Shown: piece by piece, positions 1 through 4,554 of the stretch | Layout of the letters: every line of letters begins with the position of its first letter | Position numbering within the stretch: the first letter of the stretch is position 1 | Source of the DNA: Oscillospiraceae bacterium | Lineage (GTDB): Bacteria; Bacillota; Clostridia; Oscillospirales; Acutalibacteraceae | Assembly (NCBI GenBank): GCA_009783605.1 | Contig: WRDE01000154.1 | Location: 1-5,646, forward strand | Reading direction: 5' to 3' | Length of the DNA: 5,646 bases | Notes under the pieces: generated by a model | Seen by the model: the letters and a program-made list of their open reading frames with translations, nothing else | The model's database searches: none | What the model was told of the DNA's origin: nothing | Position numbers and translations under genes: made by a program

Positions 1-1008
1 CCGCATGACGACTGGAACCAGATCATCTATGGCTATGACCAGGATTATCTGCCGCTCTGCACCCGGGTCAAACGCGACGGCTTGCCCGGCCAGCCGGGTT
101 TTGAGGTGGTGTTTGACGAATGGTGTACCGTCACCCTCGAATTCGACGGAGAGGACAATATCTTTGACAATCAGAATGGCCCGCAGGATGGCCCCATTGC
201 CGGCGCGCTGGTATCCATCCTCAACCGGGGCCCGGAGGGGGAAAATGTGTATATCCGGAGCCTGCGGGTATGGGCGACCGACCAGCCGGAGCGGGAGGTG
301 TCGGTGGTTTTTGGCAAAACGGGGGTTATACCTCCATATTCGATAAGGGATGAGTTAAAGGTTTGGATTGATAGATGCAGCGCATTGGATCCGAACGATT
401 TTGTACAGGATGACAAATGGATGACAATGCAGATCCGTTTGTCCGAAGCGATAGCGCTGTACGATTATTGGAGCATACCCAGGATTACGATTTGGCCGCC
501 GAATCCGCCGCCGCCGACCGAGTACGAATTGATGGTTGCGTTAAACAGATTGATAAGCGCTTATAAGGCGTTGACTCCTATTAAAAATCCCGGTACCGAC
601 CGGACGTTTTTGGATGCGGCCGTCAGCGCCGCCAAAAAGAAACAGGATGAAGCCGATTTTGAGGAGTATTGTAATTTGTCCAAATTCAATTTGGCCGCCG
701 CGCTTGCCGCAGGTGAAAATCTGTATTGGGACAGCGATCAGGAGGAAATCGACGCCGCCGCAGATGCGATCACCGCCGCCCTTGCCTCCAACACCGCCAT
801 GCGTCTCAAAGGCGATATCGACGGCGACGGCGAGATTACCGTCAGCGACGTCCGGGCGGTGCTCCAGCATGTCGTCGGCAAAGCCGAGATCACCGATCCG
901 CTGTCGCTGTCGGCGGCAAAGGTGGACGGGGCAGGTGAAACGGTCGGGATCGGAGACGCGCGGATGATCTTGCAAAAATTGGTCGGCAAAATAGAAGATT
1001 GGCCGTAA
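1..1008 (+). CDS. Dockerin-containing secreted protein, C-terminal part (5' end outside window)
   Basis: The frame is open from base 1 to the TAA at 1006-1008 (335 codons seen), so the start and any signal peptide lie upstream. In order, it shows a segment rich in beta-type and aromatic residues (codons 1-106), which I cannot assign to a family and which could be the end of a catalytic or carbohydrate-binding module. Two helical FIVAR-like repeats follow, about codons 116-191 (LDPNDF near its start, a proline-rich NPPPPTE linker inside) and 204-265 (AAALAAGENL, then QEEIDAAADAITAALA). A type I dockerin ends the protein (codons 271-335). The first calcium loop is canonical (DIDGDGEITVSD); the second is degenerate. 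Dockerins bind cohesins and anchor enzymes to scaffoldins or the cell surface, so an extracellular role in polysaccharide breakdown is inferred. The dockerin call is firm; the catalytic role is unknown. Confidence 0.85.
   Translation, partial: PHDDWNQIIYGYDQDYLPLCTRVKRDGLPGQPGFEVVFDEWCTVTLEFDGEDNIFDNQNGPQDGPIAGALVSILNRGPEGENVYIRSLRVWATDQPEREVSVVFGKTGVIPPYSIRDELKVWIDRCSALDPNDFVQDDKWMTMQIRLSEAIALYDYWSIPRITIWPPNPPPPTEYELMVALNRLISAYKALTPIKNPGTDRTFLDAAVSAAKKKQDEADFEEYCNLSKFNLAAALAAGENLYWDSDQEEIDAAADAITAALASNTAMRLKGDIDGDGEITVSDVRAVLQHVVGKAEITDPLSLSAAKVDGAGETVGIGDARMILQKLVGKIEDWP
811..1005 (+). other. Type I dockerin domain (two EF-hand-like repeats)
   Basis: This is the C-terminal module of the preceding gene. 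Repeat 1 starts GDIDGDGEITVSDVRAVLQ, with acidic calcium ligands at loop positions 1, 3, 5, 7 and 12, followed by a helix ending HVVG. Repeat 2 (KVDGAGETVGIGDARMILQ, ending KLVG) keeps the helix and the last aspartate. However, it has Lys at loop position 1 and Ala at position 5, and appears one residue longer. Duplicated helices with an internal ILQ/VLQ motif are the classic dockerin signature. The cohesin partner is not in the window. Confidence 0.88.
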
Positions 1009-1070
1009 ATTTGCTTGCTTGAATTGACAGTAAAAGTCTGATTGGTTTGTGGAAATGTGTTATAGCGCAG

Positions 1071-1112
1071 ACAAAAATAAATTCCGCGATGGTACGCGGA
1101 ATTTATTTTTGT
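1071..1112. terminator. Strong hairpin after the dockerin gene, probable (bidirectional) terminator
   Basis: Arms 1071-1088 and 1095-1112 are perfectly complementary over 18 bp around a 6-base loop (ATGGTA). The stem top is GC-rich (CCGCG/CGCGG) and the base is A/T-rich, so the 3' arm carries ATTTATTTTTG, which would act as the U-rich tract. By symmetry the same holds on the minus strand. It lies 62 bases after the dockerin-gene stop and just before the holA promoter, as expected for insulation between two transcription units. Confidence 0.75.
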
Positions 1113-1129
1113 GCATGGGTTGGTTGTAC

Positions 1130-1158
1130 TTGCCCCTTCTCCGCGGATATGGTAAAAT
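1130..1158 (+). promoter_or_regulatory. Sigma-A-type promoter of the holA operon
   Basis: TTGCCC (1130-1135) and TAAAAT (1153-1158) are separated by 17 bases, and TGG directly before the -10 makes an extended -10 element. A start near 1165 would leave a leader of about 28 bases containing the holA ribosome-binding site. The promoter lies just downstream of the upstream hairpin, so the operon appears to have its own independent promoter. Confidence 0.65.
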
Positions 1159-1177
1159 TATCGTATCACAAACGGAC

Positions 1178-1183
1178 GAGGGG
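1178..1183 (+). promoter_or_regulatory. Ribosome-binding site deciding the holA start
   Basis: GAGGGG lies 9 bases before the ATG at 1193. The frame is open further upstream (a GTG at 1049), but that start would put the terminator-like hairpin and the promoter inside the coding region and adds 48 residues unlike the family. The ATG at 1193 is therefore preferred. Confidence 0.75.
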
Positions 1184-1192
1184 CAATTTTGT

Positions 1193-2236
1193 ATGTCTTG
1201 GACCGAGGAACAATTGAAAAGACACCTGAAAGAGGGCGCGTTACTGCCGCTGTACCTGCTATATGGCGCGGAGAGCTACCTGTCGGCCCATTACGCCGGA
1301 CAGATCGTCCGGATGGCGGTGGGCGGGGATGAGATGGAGCAGTTTAACCTGCACCGGTTTGACGGCTCGGCGGTATCGCAGGATACCATTGAGGCGGCGG
1401 CCGAGACGCTGCCGCTGATGGCTGACCGCTGCTGCGTGGTGGTGAAGGATTATGATCCGGCGGCCAGATCGGCCGATCCGAAACGGATGGCGGCGCTTTT
1501 CGCCACCCCGCCGGAGAGCGGGGTGATGGTTTTCCGGGCCAGTCTGACGGCGGCGGAGATGAGGAAAACCGCCGGCTGGAAGGCGCTGCTGACGGCGGCG
1601 GAGAGCGGGGGTGCGGCGGTGGAATTTTCCCGGAAAACCCCCGCTGAAATCGTGAAAATCTTGGTGAGCGGCGCCGCGAAGCGGGGCTGTATGCTGCCGT
1701 CCGGGCTGGCCAGACGGATGGTGGAGGAATGCGGCGACGATTTGAATCTGCTGAACGGCGAATTGGTGAAGTTGACGGCGCTGGCCGGAGCGGGGGAGAT
1801 CACCGCCGCCCATTTTGAGGCGGTGGGGGTGCGCAATCTGGAGGCGAAGGTGTTCGATCTGTCCAAAGCGATCCTCGCCCGGCAGTATACCCGGGCCTAT
1901 GAGATTCTGCACCGGCTGGCGGCGGCGCGGGAGGAACCGGTGATGATCCTCGGGGTATTGGTCAACGCGTACGCCGATCTCTATCGGGTGAAAACGGCGG
2001 TGGCGGCCGGTCAGCGGCCGGAAGCGGTGGGCGGCGTGTTCCCCTATCGCGGGCGGGAATTCGCGTTGAAAAACGCCGCCCGGGACGCGGCAAGGCTGCC
2101 GGCGGAGGTACTGCGGGAGAGCCTCGAGGTACTGGCCCGGGCCGACCGCCAGATGAAATCCAGCCGCAGCGATAACCGGGTGGTGCTGGAACAGACAGCG
2201 TCGCGGCTGATATTGCTGATCCGGGGCGCGTTTTGA
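1193..2236 (+). CDS. holA: DNA polymerase III subunit delta
   Basis: Predicted 347 residues, the usual length for bacterial delta. Delta is the wrench of the clamp loader: with delta-prime and tau/gamma it opens the beta sliding clamp and loads it on primed DNA at the fork. The N-terminal part has the family pattern LLPLYLLYGAESYL (residues 17-30), then FNLHRFDG (51-58) and ETLPLMADRCCVVVKDYD (71-88), matching the delta pattern of a changed P-loop-like strand followed by the 'aa.tlP...' helix. The C-terminal collar part begins near VFDLSKAIL (about 220) and ends with the typical helix containing DRQMKSSRSDNRVVLEQ. It is the first gene of a three-gene operon. Its TGA stop overlaps the Shine-Dalgarno of the next gene, implying translational coupling. 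The GC-rich composition agrees with the next two genes. No key segment appears to be missing. Confidence 0.92.
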   Translation: MSWTEEQLKRHLKEGALLPLYLLYGAESYLSAHYAGQIVRMAVGGDEMEQFNLHRFDGSAVSQDTIEAAAETLPLMADRCCVVVKDYDPAARSADPKRMAALFATPPESGVMVFRASLTAAEMRKTAGWKALLTAAESGGAAVEFSRKTPAEIVKILVSGAAKRGCMLPSGLARRMVEECGDDLNLLNGELVKLTALAGAGEITAAHFEAVGVRNLEAKVFDLSKAILARQYTRAYEILHRLAAAREEPVMILGVLVNAYADLYRVKTAVAAGQRPEAVGGVFPYRGREFALKNAARDAARLPAEVLRESLEVLARADRQMKSSRSDNRVVLEQTASRLILLIRGAF

Positions 2237-2244
2237 GGTAAATT

Positions 2245-2838
2245 ATGATTAAAATTAAGGAAGCCATCGTCGTAGAGGGCAAATATGATAAAATAAAATT
2301 AGACAGTATAGTGGATACCATTATTGTAGATGTCGCCGGGTTCGGGATCTTCAAAGACCGCGAGCAGTTGGCGTTACTGCGGCTGCTGGCGCAAAAACGG
2401 GGATTGATTGTGCTGACCGACAGCGACGGGGCGGGAGCGGTGATCCGCAACCATCTACAGTCGGCGGTCCCGCCGGAGCAGCTCAAACACGCCTATTGCC
2501 CGCTGATCGCCGGCAAGGAACGGCGGAAGGATCAGCCTTCCAAAGAGGGGCTGCTGGGGGTGGAGGGAATCCCGGCCCCGGAGTTGGTTGCGGCGCTGCG
2601 GCGGGCCGGCGCGACCTTTTTGGATGAGGACGCGCCGGAACCGGGCGGATTCAGGCTGACCCGGACCCGGCTGTATGAGGACGGGCTGTCCGGCGGCCCC
2701 GACAGCGCCGGGCGGCGGCAGCGGATATTGCAGAAATTGGGGCTGCCGCGGTATCTGTCGGTCAACCGGTTGGTTGAGGTGCTGGAGCTGACGCTGGATG
2801 AGGATGGGTATCAGGCGCTGTTAAAGGAGATTTCATGA
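2245..2838 (+). CDS. Toprim-domain protein, ribonuclease M5-like, with clostridial C-terminal extension
   Basis: Predicted 197 residues, starting at ATG 2245 with GAGGT 5 bases upstream. The N-terminal Toprim fold is clear: IKEAIVVEGKYDK supplies the catalytic Glu (E11), and VLTDSDGAG supplies the metal-binding DxD (D59, D61). The lysine-rich KERRKDQPSKEGLLGVEGI segment (91-109) also follows the RNase M5 pattern. RNase M5 (rnmV) matures 5S rRNA in Firmicutes by cutting the precursor stem. The C-terminal half (about 125-197, including LTRTRLYEDGLSGGPDSAGRRQRILQKLGLPRYLS) resembles the separate domain (DUF4093 type, from memory) seen after Toprim in many Clostridia. The exact substrate of this branch is therefore not certain, and I give no symbol. 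It sits between holA and a PHP phosphatase in one operon and overlaps the latter by 4 bases. Confidence 0.85.
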   Translation: MIKIKEAIVVEGKYDKIKLDSIVDTIIVDVAGFGIFKDREQLALLRLLAQKRGLIVLTDSDGAGAVIRNHLQSAVPPEQLKHAYCPLIAGKERRKDQPSKEGLLGVEGIPAPELVAALRRAGATFLDEDAPEPGGFRLTRTRLYEDGLSGGPDSAGRRQRILQKLGLPRYLSVNRLVEVLELTLDEDGYQALLKEIS

Positions 2839-3620
2839 ACGGATTTTTCGACTGCCATGTCCATACCTGCCATTCCTATGACTGCGAAACGCCGCCGGAG
2901 GCGCTCTGCGAAGCGGCGCTGGCGGCAGGGCTGGCGGGGATTGCGGTGACCGACCATGTGGAAACCCAGGGGATCTCGGCGCCGGGGATGGAACAGTCCG
3001 CGGCAGACTCCTTTGCGGCGGCGAAGAAGCTGCGGGCGGCCTATGCCGGGCGGCTGACCGTGCTGTGCGGGATCGAGCTGGGGGATCCGCTGAGTGATTT
3101 GCCGCGGGCTGAAAGGGTGTTGGCCGCCCGGCCATACGATATGGTGCTGGCGTCGGTGCACAGTACGCCGGAGGGGCTGGATTACTATTATTTTGATTTT
3201 TCAAATGCCGATATCGGCGCCGAAATCTCCCGGTATTTCGATACGGTACTGCGGACGGCGGAATGGGGCCGGTTTCATGCGCTGGCCCACCTGACTTATC
3301 CGTTCCGGTATCTCCCGGCGGATAAATATCCGGCGAATTATGACCCGTGGCAATCCCAGATCGACGCGGTACTGCTGGCGCTGGCCGGGCGGGGGCTGGC
3401 ACTGGAGATCAACACTGCCGGGTTGCGCGGCCCGTGCGGATCGAACGATCCGCGAAAGCTGACCAGCCCGGATTTTCCGATCATCAAGCGATTCCGGGAG
3501 TTGGGCGGACGCCGGGTGACGCTGGGGTCGGACGCTCACTGCGCCGGAGATGTTGGCCTGGGGCTGGCTGAGGCGGCGGTGCTGGCGTGGGAGGCGGGGT
3601 TGGTAGTGATTAGTGATTAG
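2835..3620 (+). CDS. PHP-domain phosphoesterase, histidinol-phosphatase (HisJ/HisK) type
   Basis: Predicted 261 residues. The ATG overlaps the upstream stop (ATGA), with AGGAG 5 bases before it, so translation is coupled. All the metal-ligand motifs of the PHP family are present in order: HVH (H8, H10) with H13 and D16, TDH (D40, H41), GIE (E81), SVH (H109), AHLTYP (H152) and GSDAH (D233, H235). These build a trinuclear metal site in a TIM-like barrel that hydrolyses phosphomonoesters. The HisJ/HisK type converts L-histidinol phosphate to L-histidinol, but no other his gene is in view, so the true substrate may differ. The stop TAG (3618-3620) and last codons (ISD) lie inside a tandem 7-base repeat. 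The original C-terminus may therefore have been altered, although no motif is lost. Confidence 0.85.
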   Translation: MNGFFDCHVHTCHSYDCETPPEALCEAALAAGLAGIAVTDHVETQGISAPGMEQSAADSFAAAKKLRAAYAGRLTVLCGIELGDPLSDLPRAERVLAARPYDMVLASVHSTPEGLDYYYFDFSNADIGAEISRYFDTVLRTAEWGRFHALAHLTYPFRYLPADKYPANYDPWQSQIDAVLLALAGRGLALEINTAGLRGPCGSNDPRKLTSPDFPIIKRFRELGGRRVTLGSDAHCAGDVGLGLAEAAVLAWEAGLVVISD

Positions 3621-3638
3621 TGGATAGTGATTAGTGAC
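3604..3638 (+). repeat. Five tandem 7-base repeats (TAGTGAT type)
   Basis: The units are TAGTGAT (3604), TAGTGAT (3611), TAGTGGA (3618), TAGTGAT (3625) and TAGTGAC (3632). Three are identical and two differ at the last one or two bases. Each unit contains TAG and TGA, and 7 is not a multiple of 3, so the array stops translation in all forward frames. It provides the last residues and the stop of the PHP gene and marks the border to the AT-rich island. Confidence 0.85.
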
Positions 3639-3818
3639 GATTGATGTGCGCTGGATTATAATTTGTTGAGAATGTTATATTTAGAAAAAATAAACATTAC
3701 CGATCAGATATGACGGTTATAAGGAGTGGGAGAATAAGATTGAAATTCATATACAATGATGACACAAATACTTGGCATCGCATACACATTAAGAAGAAAA
3801 GCCGGTAGAACAATATTA

Positions 3819-3852
3819 TTAATATTTATTCTTATATAAGAATAAATATTAA
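3819..3852. repeat. Perfect 34-bp AT-rich palindrome
   Basis: The two 17-base halves meet between 3835 and 3836 without any loop, and only one G/C pair occurs per side (C3831 with G3840). As DNA it could form a cruciform or bind a dimeric protein; as RNA it would need to open a few central bases. It is a poor intrinsic terminator because the stem is weak and no T-tract follows. Confidence 0.9.
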
Positions 3853-3879
3853 ATTATAGCCTAATAACACTATGTATTG

Positions 3880-3900
3880 CTGAAACAGTCATTGTTTCAG
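3880..3900. repeat. Short hairpin, 8-bp perfect stem
   Basis: CTGAAACA (3880-3887) pairs exactly with TGTTTCAG (3893-3900) around the 5-base loop GTCAT. It lies 27 bases after the 34-bp palindrome. No T-tract follows, so I do not call it a terminator. Confidence 0.7.
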
Positions 3901-3965
3901 ATCATTAGAATAATCATTTATATGCGTTAAATACAATAAAATCTTGAAAATAAAGTTCCCGCATA

Positions 3966-4046
3966 CAATAGTTTCTCAATTGTTTTATATTATCTATAGA
4001 TATGAAAACTATTTATAGGCGGCTCTTATTGTTTGAGAAAAGATTG
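3966..4046. repeat. Nested imperfect inverted repeats, 81-base structured element
   Basis: The outer arms 3966-3979 (CAATAGTTTCTCAA) and 4033-4046 (TTGAGAAAAGATTG) match at 12 of 14 positions. Inside them, 3994-4002 (CTATAGATA) and 4010-4018 (TATTTATAG) match at 8 of 9 positions around a 7-base loop. A 12-bp palindrome (3991-4002, TATCTATAGATA) overlaps the inner left arm. The arrangement is compatible with a folded RNA or with short terminal inverted repeats of a small element. Confidence 0.55.
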
Positions 4047-4053
4047 CAATCTT
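4040..4053. repeat. 14-bp perfect palindrome upstream of the membrane-protein promoter
   Basis: AAGATTGCAATCTT reads the same on both strands. It ends 5 bases before the -35 element at 4059 and partly overlaps the right outer arm of the preceding inverted repeat. Its position just upstream of a promoter fits a binding site for a dimeric regulator, but no regulator gene is nearby. Confidence 0.55.
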
Positions 4054-4058
4054 GTAAC

Positions 4059-4087
4059 TTGACCGGCGTCAAATAATAGAACATAAT
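4059..4087 (+). promoter_or_regulatory. Sigma-A-type promoter of the membrane-protein gene
   Basis: TTGACC (4059-4064) and CATAAT (4082-4087) are 17 bases apart, each one base off consensus. Transcription starting near 4094 would give a leader of about 30 bases to the ATG at 4124. The -35 is part of an inverted repeat, TTGAC-CGGC-GTCAA (4059-4072), which could be an operator. The -10 overlaps the second copy of a 10-base tandem duplication. Confidence 0.68.
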
Positions 4088-4092
4088 AGAAC
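4073..4092 (+). repeat. Perfect 10-bp tandem duplication over the -10 region
   Basis: ATAATAGAAC occurs twice directly in tandem (4073-4082 and 4083-4092). The unit is about one DNA helical turn. Five of the six -10 bases lie in the second copy and the first (C4082) closes the first copy. Confidence 0.85.
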
Positions 4093-4123
4093 CGTAATCG
4101 TGTATAGCGGGAGTGGATTCAGT

Positions 4124-4528
4124 ATGAAAGCGTTATGGAAGTTTTTGCGGGATGTGCTGGTATGCGAAGTGGTGCTGGCGGCGCTTTTTGTGGGGTGGGT
4201 TTATCTCAGTTCATTATATTCCTTACGCGAATTCCAAATGGAATTGTTAGTGTTCGGATATTTGGTGACGGCGGTTTTACTTTTCAATGCCTATGTATTT
4301 GGGAAAAACCACAATCTGTTCGCGATTCCGGTCAGTTTTTCGCTGCTTCCGTTTCTGTATTTGATAATAAGCGGAGGGTGGAGAGACTGGTGGCTGTTCT
4401 TGTTAGTGATTCTGATAAGTGTTTATTATGTCGGTCCGTTTTTATTTATAACGCTGGTGATTTCAGGAATTATGGAGCATAGGAAACAAAAGAAGATGGA
4501 TAAATCACAGGAAGCGGAGGATGATTGA
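4124..4528 (+). CDS. Small four-helix integral membrane protein, unknown function
   Basis: I do not recognise a family. The predicted 134 residues start at ATG 4124, with GGGAG (4109-4113) 10 bases upstream. A GTG at 4100 in the same frame is rejected because it would lie only a few bases after the expected transcription start. Four hydrophobic segments are visible, about residues 11-32, 40-58, 64-83 and 90-116, joined by short loops. The protein ends in a basic stretch (HRKQKK, 119-124) and an acidic tail (QEAEDD), which by the positive-inside rule suggests a cytoplasmic C-terminus. No catalytic motif or signal peptidase site is seen. Counted lines are 32-45% G+C, clearly lower than its neighbours, which hints at separate origin. 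It has its own promoter and is convergent with the minus-strand hydrolase-like gene; the two stops are 26 bases apart. Confidence 0.72.
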   Translation: MKALWKFLRDVLVCEVVLAALFVGWVYLSSLYSLREFQMELLVFGYLVTAVLLFNAYVFGKNHNLFAIPVSFSLLPFLYLIISGGWRDWWLFLLVILISVYYVGPFLFITLVISGIMEHRKQKKMDKSQEAEDD

Positions 4529-4545
4529 GTCCTCCGCTTCCTGTG
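4506..4545. terminator. Convergent-gene hairpin, probable bidirectional terminator
   Basis: CACAGGAAGCGGAGGA (4506-4521) and its exact complement (4530-4545) form a 16-bp stem with an 8-base loop. The plus-strand gene's TGA (4526-4528) falls in the loop, and the minus-strand gene ends at 4555, ten bases beyond. A clear T-tract is missing on both sides, so termination may be factor-assisted, or the hairpin may mainly protect 3' ends. Confidence 0.65.
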
Positions 4546-4554
4546 TTGTGCATA

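Larger units (their letters stand above)
3621..4058. other. AT-rich intergenic island, no convincing gene
   Basis: Three counted lines (3841-4020) are 22-25% G+C, against 77% for the line 3541-3600 just before. The island holds the end of the 7-base repeat array, a 34-bp palindrome, a small hairpin, a nested inverted-repeat pair and a 14-bp palindrome. The longest plus-strand open frame I noticed (3662-3808, with an ATG at 3710) has no ribosome-binding site. No transposase remnant, tRNA or rRNA is recognisable. It could be a mobile-element relic, an untranslated structured RNA or a regulatory spacer. Confidence 0.7.

Noticed and set aside
541..975. Minus-strand open frame of 144 codons opposite the dockerin gene, and similar long frames opposite holA and the PHP gene
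   Set aside because: These are shadows caused by GC-rich codon use; the plus strand carries clear domains throughout.
1024..1029. TTGACA, a perfect -35 box just after the dockerin gene
   Set aside because: No -10-like hexamer lies 16-19 bases downstream (positions 1046-1054 read TTTGTGGAA), and the terminator hairpin follows.
1049..1192. Longer holA start at GTG 1049, adding 48 residues
   Set aside because: It would make the hairpin and promoter coding, lacks a good ribosome-binding site, and adds residues not typical of delta subunits; the ATG at 1193 has GAGGGG 9 bases upstream.
3604..3638. Tandem repeat as a CRISPR array
   Set aside because: The 7-base units are directly adjacent with no spacers, and no cas gene is present.
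3666..3694. TTGAGA with AATAAA 17 bases later as a promoter in the island
   Set aside because: Both boxes are weak matches, chance matches are common in AT-rich DNA, and no gene follows.
3960..3967. CGCATACA repeated at 3779-3786 and 3960-3967
   Set aside because: An 8-base direct repeat 181 bases apart is too short to support a target-site duplication without other evidence.
4100..4123. GTG start at 4100 for the membrane protein
   Set aside because: It falls about 6 bases after the predicted transcription start, leaving no room for a ribosome-binding site.
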